A stretch of 32,877 nucleotides of DNA from Thermoguttaceae bacterium. Its GTDB lineage: Bacteria; Planctomycetota; Planctomycetia; Pirellulales; Thermoguttaceae. Numbering within the stretch: position 1 is the first letter of the stretch; every line of letters starts with the position of its first letter. The notes beneath the pieces are model-generated. The model searched no databases. It was not told the DNA's origin and was given only the letters and a program-made list of their open reading frames with translations. Shown here one piece after another: positions 7,956 to 15,925 of the stretch. The DNA is taken from the NCBI GenBank assembly GCA_017466305.1, contig JAFTUJ010000435.1, positions 1 through 32,877 on the forward strand, read 5' to 3'. The position numbers and the translations under genes are program-made.

Positions 7956-8861
7956 ATGAACAACGAAAACGTGTTGGAATTTTGCGACTTATCGTCGCCG
8001 CGACGCAAAATCGATAAAGAAAACGGCGTCGTTTCCGGCGTCAAAATTTTAGGCGTTAAAAGCCGCAACAACAGAATTTACCCGCTAGAAACGCTTCGCG
8101 ACGCGGCGCCGCTTTACGAAAACGCCAAAGTCAACGTCAATCACCCGGACGGTTCGCCGACCGAATCGCGCAAGTACCAAGATCGCGTCGGGTCGATTAA
8201 GAACGTAACGCTCCAAGAAAACGGACTTTACGGCGACTTCCATTTCAATCCGAAACATCCGCTCGCCGAGCAAATGCTTTGGGACGCGGAGAAAGCGCCG
8301 GAAAATTTCGGTTTTTCGCACAACGTCGAAGCGGTCGTTCGGCTCGAAAACGGCGCGCAGATCGTCGACAAAATCGTTCGCGTTCGCAGCGTCGACCTCG
8401 TCGCGGACCCGGCGACGACGTCCGGCCTTTTCGAATCGGAGCGCGCAACCCCGACGATTGCGCCGGTTAACGCCGCCGACGTCGACGCTTCCGCGCCGAA
8501 CGACGCGACGGGCGCCGCTCGTCTTCAAACGCTCGAAAGCGAACGCGACGCCGCGACGCAACGCTTCGAAATCGCGCGATTCCTTTTGGAAAAACTCGCG
8601 ACCGAAGAAGCGCCCGCCGTTCGCTTGGCCCTCGGCGCGCCGTCGTTCCTTGAAATCGCGTTGGAGTCTCGCGACGTCGCTTCCGCGCAACGTCTTATCA
8701 AAGGTCAACTTGCGCTCGTCCAAGAAGCGATAAAGTTCGCCGCCGAACATCGCGACGCGACGGCGCGTGAATCAAAGTTCGAGCCGATCGTTTCCAAATC
8801 GCGCGCCGAACTCAACGACGCCGCGTCGCTCGAAAATTTCGCGGCGGCGATCAAGCGTTAA
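7956..8861 (+). CDS. Capsid maturation protease with scaffold-like C-terminus
   Basis: 301 aa. The N-terminal about 155 residues resemble prohead proteases of the assemblin/U35-like group: a V-N-V-N-H-P-D-G motif carrying the likely catalytic His (about residue 63), a second block F-G-F-S-H-N-V-E with the likely Ser (about 113), and R-S-V-D-L-V-A-D-P-A-T-T closing the fold. The C-terminal half (about 180-300) is Ala/Glu-rich and helical, which is typical of a fused scaffolding domain removed during maturation. It lies between portal and major capsid genes, as expected. The start follows GGAAAG. A five-codon reading frame (7942-7959) overlaps the start out of frame, probably by chance. Confidence 0.82.
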   Translation: MNNENVLEFCDLSSPRRKIDKENGVVSGVKILGVKSRNNRIYPLETLRDAAPLYENAKVNVNHPDGSPTESRKYQDRVGSIKNVTLQENGLYGDFHFNPKHPLAEQMLWDAEKAPENFGFSHNVEAVVRLENGAQIVDKIVRVRSVDLVADPATTSGLFESERATPTIAPVNAADVDASAPNDATGAARLQTLESERDAATQRFEIARFLLEKLATEEAPAVRLALGAPSFLEIALESRDVASAQRLIKGQLALVQEAIKFAAEHRDATARESKFEPIVSKSRAELNDAASLENFAAAIKR

Positions 8862-8950
8862 CTTCGCCTATTTCGTCGGTTACCGTCGCTCGCGTCGGCG
8901 GTCGCTTTCCCAGTTCCCCCATTTTACGTTCAAATTTCACTTTCCTTACT

Positions 8951-8961
8951 CAACGCTTAAC
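8951..8961 (+). repeat. CAACGCTTAAC leader motif, copy 3
   Basis: This is the third copy of the 11-bp word, located 15 nt before the major capsid ATG and followed by a GGAAAGG ribosome site. Confidence 0.3.
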
Positions 8962-8976
8962 CCGGAAAGGCCTCCA

Positions 8977-10140
8977 ATGGCAAACATTAAATACCGCGAA
9001 TTGAAACGACGTTACGAACTCGACGGCGCGCAAAAGACCGTCGAGCATCTCTCGGAAGCCCTTGCGAAACAAGAACTTCGCGCCGACGATTTTAGTCTCC
9101 GCGACTTAGCGGAAGCGCTCGTTCCGAACGGTTCCGAATGGGTGCGCGAGTTGAACCCGAACGTCGGTTCGCTCGCCGAATCGTTCCAAGGCGTCGACGT
9201 TTCCGCGTTCGCGACGATCGCCGGGCAACTGATTTACAGTCGCATTCTCGAATCTTATCAATCGGAAGTCTTTTGCCTGTCGAAACTTATCACGACAATT
9301 CCGACGCGTCTCAACGGCGAAAAAATCCCCGGTTTTTCGTCGATCGCCGACGCCGCGGTCGAAATCGAACCGGGCGCCGCTTACCCGAACGTCGGTTTCG
9401 GCGAAGATTACATCGAGACGCCGGAAACGACGAAACGCGGCCTCATTGTTCCGGTTACGCGCGAAGCCGTCTTCTTCGACCGGACGCACGTCGTCCTGAA
9501 TCGGGCGAGCGAAGTCGGCGAAACGCTCGCGCTCAACAAGGAAAAACGCGTCGCCGACATGATTCTCGGCGTTTCCAATCTTTACCAATGGAACGGAACC
9601 GCGTACTCGACCTATTACGCCGCGTCGACCGCTTCCGCGCCTTGGGTTAACATGCTCTCCGGCAACGCTTTAGAATCGCTCGAAAACGTCGACGCCGCCG
9701 AAAATCTGCTGGCGAGCGCGCTCGACCCGAACACCGGCGAACCGATTCTTTCGGAAGCGAACGTCGCGCTCGTTTCTCCCGCTAAACGTCGAATCGCCAA
9801 CGCGTTGCTGCACGGCGCGAATTTGAGCTGCGCCGACGGAACGCTCCGTTCGATTCCGAATCCGTTCGAAAAGATTTCGGTCGTTTCGAGCCGAATCGCG
9901 CGCCGCCAACTCGCGAAAGCCAACGCGTCCGCCGACGCCGGAACGCTCGACGATTACTGGTTTTACGGCGACTTCAAAAAGGCGTTCGCCTATATGGAGA
10001 ACTGGCCGATCACCGTTTCCGTTTCGTCGGCGGGGAGCGAAGCCGACTTCAGCCAAGACGTCGTCGCGCGCTTCAAAGCGAGCGAACGCGGAACCCCGGC
10101 GGTCTTGAATCCGCGTTGCGTCGTCAAATGCGTCGGTTAA
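8977..10140 (+). CDS. Phage major capsid protein, HK97-like fold
   Basis: 387 aa from the ATG at 8977, which follows GGAAAGG; the open frame extends further upstream but without a ribosome site. Position after the protease and the overall pattern support an HK97-fold coat protein: a charged helical N-terminus (about 1-60, possible delta domain), then the core with I-P-G-F-S-S, a G-A-A-Y-P-N-V-G-F-G-E-D-Y-I-E-T-P-E-T-T-K-R-G segment (E-loop/P-domain region), and a C-terminal D-F-K-K-A-F-A-Y-M-E-N-W-P-I-T-V and R-F-K-A-S-E-R-G sequence typical of the A domain and its end. It would form the virion shell. A strong hairpin follows directly downstream. Confidence 0.88.
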   Translation: MANIKYRELKRRYELDGAQKTVEHLSEALAKQELRADDFSLRDLAEALVPNGSEWVRELNPNVGSLAESFQGVDVSAFATIAGQLIYSRILESYQSEVFCLSKLITTIPTRLNGEKIPGFSSIADAAVEIEPGAAYPNVGFGEDYIETPETTKRGLIVPVTREAVFFDRTHVVLNRASEVGETLALNKEKRVADMILGVSNLYQWNGTAYSTYYAASTASAPWVNMLSGNALESLENVDAAENLLASALDPNTGEPILSEANVALVSPAKRRIANALLHGANLSCADGTLRSIPNPFEKISVVSSRIARRQLAKANASADAGTLDDYWFYGDFKKAFAYMENWPITVSVSSAGSEADFSQDVVARFKASERGTPAVLNPRCVVKCVG

Positions 10141-10158
10141 CGCTCGTTTCTTAAACTT

Positions 10159-10197
10159 CGCTAAGAACGGCGATTTAACGACTTGCCGTTCTTAGCG
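10159..10197 (+). terminator. Perfect 13-bp hairpin after the capsid gene
   Basis: CGCTAAGAACGGC (10159-10171) and its exact reverse complement (10185-10197) flank a 13-nt loop, 18 bp after the capsid stop. No clean T-run follows. It may be a partial terminator, a processing site or an mRNA 3' stabiliser that sets capsid expression above the downstream genes. Confidence 0.6.
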
Positions 10198-10254
10198 CCA
10201 ACGTCGCCGCCGCGAAGTTTTTTCTTCTTTTCGGCGGCGCTCGGAAAGGCCGAT

Positions 10255-10479
10255 ATGGAAAATTCGCTCGACGTCGGCGTCGTTTTGCAAATTAAACGTC
10301 AAACTTTAGCGACGCTCGCCGAACTGGCGCGCGAACCGAAACCGACGTATAAAATCGACGGCGCCGTCGTCTCTTGGACGGAATATCAAGAGAGTTTGCG
10401 ACAAACGGTCGACTGGTGCGACAAACAACTTAACGCGTTATCGTCGTTTGAGTTGCGCTCAATCGCCGTCGTCGACTGA
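10255..10479 (+). CDS. Small phage protein of unknown function (74 aa)
   Basis: 74 aa from the ATG at 10255, preceded by GGAAAGG. A helical start (V-V-L-Q-I-K-R-Q-T-L-A-T-L-A-E-L) is followed by a K-P-T-Y-K-I-D-G-A-V-V-S-W-T-E-Y segment and a second helix. I recognise the Y-x-I-D-G-x-x-V-S-W-T-E-Y pattern as recurring in short proteins downstream of capsid genes, but cannot name a family. A head-completion or connector role is possible from position alone. Confidence 0.6.
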   Translation: MENSLDVGVVLQIKRQTLATLAELAREPKPTYKIDGAVVSWTEYQESLRQTVDWCDKQLNALSSFELRSIAVVD

Positions 10480-10589
10480 ACCGTCGCGACTTTCTTCTTA
10501 ACTTGCGTTCGCGCCGCGCCTTGAAATTTGATTCGCTTTCGAGTCCGGCGCGAACGCCGCCCTTTTCTTTTTTCAACAACGGAGAGGTT

Positions 10590-11246
10590 ATGTCGTTTAT
10601 CGACAAGTTTTACAAAATAGGCGACTTTAACGAACGCGTCGTCGCGCTGCAAAACCGCGACGGCGCGCTCGTCTCGTTCGAAATCGACCGCGCGGCGGCC
10701 TTTTCGCGCCAATTCTCCAACGCTAACGGCGACGGCGATTCACCGCCGCGTCTTACCGCCGTTTGGCGTTTGCCGCTCGACGAGCGAACGCTTTCGATTC
10801 GACGCGGCGACAAGATTTGCGACGCCGATTCGCAAACTTGGACGGTCGCGAAAACGTCGGTTTCGCGAACAACGCAACTCGTTTCCTGTCAATGTTTTTG
10901 CGACCAACTTTTCCCCGACGCGACCGACGGCGTCGACCTGCTTCGCCCGCTTCGTTCCGGCGGTTTCGAGACGCTCGCGACCGACGCGCCGGCGGTCGTT
11001 CGGAGTCGTAAAACGTCGAGTCAAAATTCGGACGTCTTCCCGGCGTCGACGCTCGTCGACGAAATCGTTTTTTGGATTCGACTCGCAACGCCCGCCGCGC
11101 CGCGCGACGTCGTCGTTTTGCGCGACGGAACCCGTTACGAAACGGAAAGTTACCGACGTCCGGACGCTCTTTCCGATTGGGGCGTTTTGGTCGCGCGAAA
11201 GCGGCAAGGCGTCGACGCGACTTGGACGCGACCGGCGCAAAATTAA
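10590..11246 (+). CDS. Phage-module protein of unknown function (218 aa)
   Basis: 218 aa from the ATG at 10590, preceded by GGAGAGG; a TTG-started extension to 10503 lacks such a site. The sequence is mostly predicted beta-strand with short loops (R-L-T-A-V-W-R-L-P-L-D, T-L-S-I-R-R-G-D-K-I-C-D, W-T-V-A-K-T-S-V) and has no signal peptide or membrane segment. The D-K-I-x-D-x-D-x-Q-x-W-T-V pattern resembles small beta-barrel head-closure or stopper-type proteins, but the similarity is weak. Its place downstream of the capsid gene suggests a head-tail joining or virion role. Confidence 0.6.
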   Translation: MSFIDKFYKIGDFNERVVALQNRDGALVSFEIDRAAAFSRQFSNANGDGDSPPRLTAVWRLPLDERTLSIRRGDKICDADSQTWTVAKTSVSRTTQLVSCQCFCDQLFPDATDGVDLLRPLRSGGFETLATDAPAVVRSRKTSSQNSDVFPASTLVDEIVFWIRLATPAAPRDVVVLRDGTRYETESYRRPDALSDWGVLVARKRQGVDATWTRPAQN

Positions 11247-11315
11247 CGTTTCGACGCGTCTTAACCCCAACTAACCTCTTGAAAAACCGTTATTTACCAA
11301 CGCGAAAGTTTTACG

Positions 11316-12242
11316 ATGGCGATTCAAATTCAAGAGCTTCCGGGCTCGCCGCAAGAAAAATACTCGCTCGACTCCTTTTCCGCAACTCGAACGTTTATCG
11401 TCCCTTGGGAACAGCGCGACGCGTTCGCCCGTTACTTTCTCGGCGACCGGCTTTACGCCTGCGAATCGTTGACGCCGTCCGACGAAGAAGACGAATCGCT
11501 CGTTCCGCCGTCGTCCGAAGCGCCGATTTCCGGGCCGACGACGCGACTCGCTTATCCCGGCAAACCCGGGGTTTACGTCAGTCAAATCGCGTTCGAGCCG
11601 TTCGAACCGAGTTCGCTCGACGTCTCAAAAATCGCTCGCCCCGCGTCGACGCTCGGCGAATACGGCTCGTTCGCCAAAGCGATCGTATCTTACCGCGCTG
11701 AAACGACTTCCGTTGACCGCGACAATTCGCCGCGCGTTGATTCCGGAACCAGCCTCTCTTATAAAATGGTCGCTTGCGGCGAGTCGATTCCGATTTCGAC
11801 GCGCGGTTGGCGTTGGCGTTTCGACGCGACGGCGCCGGTTCCCGACGATCTGCAGCTCGTCAAACGCGTTCCAACGATCGAACATCAGCTCGTTTGGTCG
11901 AACGTTGTAAACCCGCCTTGGGAAAAGATTAGCGCGACGCAAGGAACGGTCAACGCCAACCCGTTTCTCGGTTACGCCGCCGGAACGCTCCTCTTCGAAG
12001 GCGCGGAAGCGAACAAAATTTTCAACGGCGAAATCGACGCCGGCGCCGTCGCTTACACTTGGCAAATTCGGTTTCTCTTCCGCGAAAAACGAATCGAAGC
12101 GGGCGGAACTTACGGCTGGAACGACTTTTACCGCGAATCGACCGGAACTTGGGAACGCCTCGTCGACGCCGCCGGGGCGCCGCTTTATCGCTCCGCCGAC
12201 CACGCCGCGCTTTTCGTTCAATCGCAAACCGTTTCCGAATAA
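11316..12242 (+). CDS. Phage-module protein of unknown function (308 aa), probable structural
   Basis: 308 aa. It begins with I-Q-E-L-P-G-S-P-Q-E-K-Y-S-L-D, then alternating polar/hydrophobic segments including Y-P-G-K-P-G-V-Y-V-S-Q-I, and a C-terminal A-Y-T-W-Q-I-R-F-L-F-R-E-K-R ... Y-G-W-N-D-F-Y-R block with many aromatic residues. It is beta-rich with no signal peptide, membrane segment or enzymatic motif visible. The Gly/Trp/Tyr-rich character would fit a virion surface or neck/tail component. Only a weak GAAAG precedes the ATG. The place of this gene, where tail genes usually begin, is the reason for the structural guess. Confidence 0.6.
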   Translation: MAIQIQELPGSPQEKYSLDSFSATRTFIVPWEQRDAFARYFLGDRLYACESLTPSDEEDESLVPPSSEAPISGPTTRLAYPGKPGVYVSQIAFEPFEPSSLDVSKIARPASTLGEYGSFAKAIVSYRAETTSVDRDNSPRVDSGTSLSYKMVACGESIPISTRGWRWRFDATAPVPDDLQLVKRVPTIEHQLVWSNVVNPPWEKISATQGTVNANPFLGYAAGTLLFEGAEANKIFNGEIDAGAVAYTWQIRFLFREKRIEAGGTYGWNDFYRESTGTWERLVDAAGAPLYRSADHAALFVQSQTVSE

Positions 12243-12298
12243 CAAGTTAACGCGTCTACCGACTTATTTTGTTTATTTTAAAGCGTCGGAGTTTTATT

Positions 12299-13024
12299 AT
12301 GTCGACTATCTCTTTAGAAAGCGCGACTTCGAGTTTTACGTCGCGCGGCGTTCCGTTTCGTCGCGTCGACGCGAACGGTTCTTGGGCGTTCGAGCAAGAC
12401 GGGGCGTCGTTCCGAATTTCGGAGCCGCGACGGTTGGAAATTCGCGTTTTTCAAGCGACGAAAGCGCCCGAGTTTCTCGCCTTTACTCGCGACGGCGCAA
12501 CGTTTTACGAACCGACGCTCAGTTTCGAAGCCGCGCCGGTTTACACGCCGTTTTCCGAAATCGCGCTCGGTTCCGCCCAACCGACGCCGCGCGAAAATTT
12601 ACGTCGCGTCGCCGATTCGAGCGAATCGGTTCGCCAACGCGTTTACGACCCGACGTTCCTCGAACGATTGAACGTCGATAAAACGTTGACGCAAAACGAT
12701 TTGCCGTTTGCGTTTTACGCGCCGTATCGCGTCGGCGACCGCTTGAACGCGTTTTGGAACCGAACGAGCGGGCGTTGGGAAGTTCTCGCGCCGCCGGAAT
12801 TTAACGTCGTTCGTTTTCAATTGACGTCGACGCTCGCAAGCGGTTCGGTCGCGACCGCCGCCGCGCTTTATTTCGATTCGGCGACGCAAACCTTTGTCGA
12901 CGGCGGACTTAAAATCGACGTCGCCGATTTTCTCGGGCGCTTCCAAGGAGCGGTCGGGGCGCGCGGTTACGCTCGACGGTTCGCCGACCGCGACGCTTGG
13001 GAAATTTTCGCGCTCGACGCTTAA
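12299..13024 (+). CDS. Last gene of the phage module, unknown function (241 aa)
   Basis: 241 aa from the ATG at 12299 (GGAG 7 nt upstream; a TTG 30 nt earlier is less likely). It is beta-rich, with V-P-F-R-R-V-D-A-N-G-S-W-A-F-E-Q-D-G near the start and a mid-protein Y-A-P-Y-R-V-G-D-R-L-N-A-F-W-N-R-T-S-G-R-W-E-V-L segment that looks like a small exposed beta domain. No membrane or catalytic motif is seen. It is the final + strand gene before the shared terminator, so it marks the right end of the phage module. Structural function is inference from context. Confidence 0.6.
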   Translation: MSTISLESATSSFTSRGVPFRRVDANGSWAFEQDGASFRISEPRRLEIRVFQATKAPEFLAFTRDGATFYEPTLSFEAAPVYTPFSEIALGSAQPTPRENLRRVADSSESVRQRVYDPTFLERLNVDKTLTQNDLPFAFYAPYRVGDRLNAFWNRTSGRWEVLAPPEFNVVRFQLTSTLASGSVATAAALYFDSATQTFVDGGLKIDVADFLGRFQGAVGARGYARRFADRDAWEIFALDA

Positions 13025-13064
13025 CGTCTTTAACGCCAAAGCTTAAAACGACCGCAAGAAATAA

Positions 13065-13094
13065 AAAACGCCGAGTCGAAACGCTCGGCGTTTT
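13065..13094. terminator. Bidirectional terminator between phage module and alaS
   Basis: An 11-bp perfect stem (AAAACGCCGAG / CTCGGCGTTTT, 13065-13075 and 13084-13094) encloses an 8-nt loop with A-run on one side and T-run on the other. It can end the + strand phage transcript and the - strand alaS transcript, and it is the boundary between module and host genes. Confidence 0.88.
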
Positions 13095-13147
13095 CTTTCG
13101 TCAAGCGGCTAAACGGCGACGCTTAACCGCTTTGTCGGCAAGGTTTA

Positions 13148-15775
13148 TTAACCGAGTTTTTCGGCAAGAAACGCCTTCGCGGCTTCGAGCGCGGCCGGGA
13201 CGCCTTCCGGTTTCTTGCCGCCCGCTTGCGCCATATCCGGACGACCGCCGCCGCCCCCTTGGACGTGCGACGCGACCGCTTTAATCCATTCGACGGCGCT
13301 GAATTTGCGCTCGACCAAGTTGCGCGTCGCGGCGGCGATGAGCGAAACTTTGCCGCCCTTCGAGTCGACGTTCGCGAAGAAAATCGCGGCGTTTTCCGTC
13401 TTGCGGCGGATTTGGTCGATCGCGTCGCGCAGGCCGTTCGCGTCGGCGTCGGTCGCGACGAGCGTTACAAACTTCGTTCCGGCAACCTCTTCCGCTTTCG
13501 AAATCAGTTCGTCGACCGAAACGGCGTCCTTCTTCGACGCGGCTTCGAGTTCCTTGCGGAGCTTTTTCGTCGTCGCGAGGAGTTCTTCGACGCGACCGAC
13601 GATTTCGCTCGACGGAACGCGCAACGTCCCGGCCAACGTCGTTTCGATCGCGTCCGCTTGCGCGATTTTCGCGATCGCTTCGGCCCCGGTAACAGCGACG
13701 ATGCGGCGCGTCCCGGCCCCGACGCTTTCTTCGGCGACGATCTTGCAATACCCGACTTGCGCGGCGTTTTTCAGGTGCGTTCCGCCGCAGAACTCCAACG
13801 ACGGGCCCATCTTAACGACGCGCACAATGTCCGGATATTTTTCGCCGAAAAGCATCATCGCGCCGAGTTTGCGAGCGTCTTCGAGCGGCGTTTCTTCGCA
13901 GGAAACCGGGTGCGCTTCCAAAATCGCTTCGTTGACGTCGCGTTCGATTTGGACGAGCGTTTCGCGATCGAGGGCCTTATGGTTCGTGAAGTCGAAGCGC
14001 AGAACGTCGGCGTCGACTTTCGAACCTTGTTGTTCGGCGTGACTTCCGAGGCGAGCGCGGAGCGCGGCGTGCAGGAGGTGCGTCGCCGTGTGAGCGCGGC
14101 TAATCGCGGCGCGGCGTTTCTTGTCGACGGCGGCGGTCGCGGCTTGGCCCGCTTCGAGCGTTCCGGCGGTCAATTTGCCAACGCAAACGAGGAATTCGCC
14201 GTCGTAAACGGTCGTTTCGACGACGAAGCGAGCGCCGTTCGCGGTCGTAATTTCGCCCGAGTCGCCGACTTGACCGCCCTTTTCGCCGTAGAACGGCGTT
14301 TTGTCGAGAACGACGCGGAGCGCTTTGCCGTCGCCTTCGGCGGTCGCTTGCTCGACGAGCGTTTCGCCGTCGAGAATCGCGAGAACTTTCGCTTCCGTTT
14401 CGAGCGTTTCGTAACCGACGAATTCCGGCGGGTTGTTCGCTTTCTTGATCCCTTCGAGCGGGTCGCGTTTGAAGAGAAGGTTCTTTTCCGCGCTCCCGGA
14501 AAGTTCGCCGTGGCGTTCCATTTCTTTTTCGAAACCGGCCCAGTCGAAGCCGTATTTGCGTTCGCCGGCGAGCGTTTCGAAGAGTTCCGGCGGGAAGCCG
14601 TACGTTTGGTACATTTCAAACGCTTCGGAGCCTTGAACTTCGGCGCGTTTTTCTTCTTCCATCGTCTTGAAAACGGAATCCAAACGACGCAAACCGCCGT
14701 CGATGTTCGCCATAAAGTGTTCTTCTTCCGACGCGACGACGCCTTGGACGCGCTCGATCGTTTCGGAAAGTTCCGGATACGGAACCTTCATCAGGTCGGC
14801 GACGACCGGGACGAGGTGGAAAAGGAACGGCTTCTTCATCCCCATTTGAACGCCGTCGAGAACCGCGCGACGAAGGAGGCGGCGAATGACGTATTTTTCT
14901 TCTTTCGGGCCCGGGTAAACGTTTTCGTGAATCGCGAACGAGCAGGCGCGGATGTGGTCGGCGATGCGGCGCAGGCGGCGACCGTTTTCGTTCGTCAAAT
15001 CTTGATCGTCGTATTTTTGCGAGCAGACTTCCGCCGCCGCGTCGACCAACGGACGAAGCGAGTCGATGTGGAAGTTCGTTTCGACGCCTTGCAGAACGGA
15101 CGTAACGCGTTCGAGGCCCATCCCGGTGTCGATGTTTTTGCTCGGGAGCGGACGCAGGTTGTTCGGCGGGTTGCCGACGCGGTTGAATTGCGTGAAGACG
15201 AGGTTCCAAATTTCGACTTCGCCTTGCGGCGTTTTGTGGTAAATTTCGGAGCAGGGGCCGCAGACGCCGTCCGGGCCTTCGCTCGGCGCGGACGCCGGCC
15301 AAAAGTTTTCGTCTTCGTCGAGATATTGCAGTTTTTCCGCCGGAAGTTTGATCTCTTCGAGCCAAATTTTCGCGGCTTCATGGTCGTCTTTGTAAACCGT
15401 CGCCGAAAGCATCGCCGGGTCGATTCCGAGCCATTTCTTGTCGGTCAGGAACTCCCAAGCCCAGTGGATCGCTTCGCGCTTGAAGTAGTCGCCGAAGCTG
15501 AAGTTCCCGAGCATTTCGAAGAACGTGTGGTGGAACGCGGTGCGCCCGACGTTGTCGATGTCGCCGGTGCGGAGGCACTTTTGGCAGGTCGTGGCGCGGG
15601 TGTAGTCGAGCTTGCAACGCCCGAGGAAGTGGTCTTTGAATTGGTTCATCCCGGCCGGCGTGAAGAGAACCGACGGGTCCCAACGCGGGACGAGAACGTC
15701 GCTCGGACGGCGGACGCAACCTTTGGATTCAAAGAACGTTAAGTACTTTTCGCGGATTTCGTTTGTCGTGAACAT
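13148..15775 (-). CDS. alaS: Alanyl-tRNA synthetase
   Basis: 875 aa, full family length. It charges tRNA-Ala in the cytoplasm. The N-terminal class II catalytic core shows R-x-x-F-L/T-F-F-E-S-K-G near residue 12, F-T-P-A-G-M-N-Q-F-K-D, T-C-Q-K-C-L-R-T-G-D-I-D-N-V-G-R and H-H-T-F-F-E-M-L-G-N-F-S-F-G-D-Y-F-K. The editing domain has H-T-A-T-H-L-L-H and C-G-G-T-H-L metal-binding motifs. The C-terminal C-Ala region includes an A-S-H-V-Q-G-G-G-G-G-R-P-D-M-A-Q-A-G-G motif near the end. All key motifs are intact. No clear Shine-Dalgarno precedes the ATG. It sits downstream of proS on the same strand, separated by a hairpin. Confidence 0.97.
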   Translation of the reverse strand: MFTTNEIREKYLTFFESKGCVRRPSDVLVPRWDPSVLFTPAGMNQFKDHFLGRCKLDYTRATTCQKCLRTGDIDNVGRTAFHHTFFEMLGNFSFGDYFKREAIHWAWEFLTDKKWLGIDPAMLSATVYKDDHEAAKIWLEEIKLPAEKLQYLDEDENFWPASAPSEGPDGVCGPCSEIYHKTPQGEVEIWNLVFTQFNRVGNPPNNLRPLPSKNIDTGMGLERVTSVLQGVETNFHIDSLRPLVDAAAEVCSQKYDDQDLTNENGRRLRRIADHIRACSFAIHENVYPGPKEEKYVIRRLLRRAVLDGVQMGMKKPFLFHLVPVVADLMKVPYPELSETIERVQGVVASEEEHFMANIDGGLRRLDSVFKTMEEEKRAEVQGSEAFEMYQTYGFPPELFETLAGERKYGFDWAGFEKEMERHGELSGSAEKNLLFKRDPLEGIKKANNPPEFVGYETLETEAKVLAILDGETLVEQATAEGDGKALRVVLDKTPFYGEKGGQVGDSGEITTANGARFVVETTVYDGEFLVCVGKLTAGTLEAGQAATAAVDKKRRAAISRAHTATHLLHAALRARLGSHAEQQGSKVDADVLRFDFTNHKALDRETLVQIERDVNEAILEAHPVSCEETPLEDARKLGAMMLFGEKYPDIVRVVKMGPSLEFCGGTHLKNAAQVGYCKIVAEESVGAGTRRIVAVTGAEAIAKIAQADAIETTLAGTLRVPSSEIVGRVEELLATTKKLRKELEAASKKDAVSVDELISKAEEVAGTKFVTLVATDADANGLRDAIDQIRRKTENAAIFFANVDSKGGKVSLIAAATRNLVERKFSAVEWIKAVASHVQGGGGGRPDMAQAGGKKPEGVPAALEAAKAFLAEKLG

Positions 15776-15876
15776 CGTTATTTTCGTTTGATTTATTTCG
15801 AGCGGTTCGAGGGCGCCGCGTCGACTTAACCGCCGTCGACGCGACGAACGCCTCTTCTTTATTTATTTTAACGAAA

Positions 15877-15911
15877 TTTAAGCGTTCGGGGGTAACCGTC
15901 GAACGCTTAAA
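15877..15911 (-). terminator. Hairpin downstream of proS
   Basis: A 12-bp perfect inverted repeat (15877-15888 with 15900-15911) with an 11-nt loop lies 15 bp past the proS stop. On the - strand it is followed by a short T-rich stretch (ATTTCGTT). It is a likely weak terminator or attenuator separating proS from alaS. Confidence 0.65.
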
Positions 15912-15925
15912 CGCTTATTTTTCAC

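Noticed and set aside
13025-13147. Attachment site at the right end of the phage module
   Set aside because: No tRNA gene or direct repeat partner is visible in the window; only the terminator hairpin can be supported.
13226-15742. 838-aa open frame on + opposite alaS
   Set aside because: It is an antisense shadow: Arg/Phe/Val-rich without domains, caused by the scarcity of stop codons opposite the codons this genome prefers.
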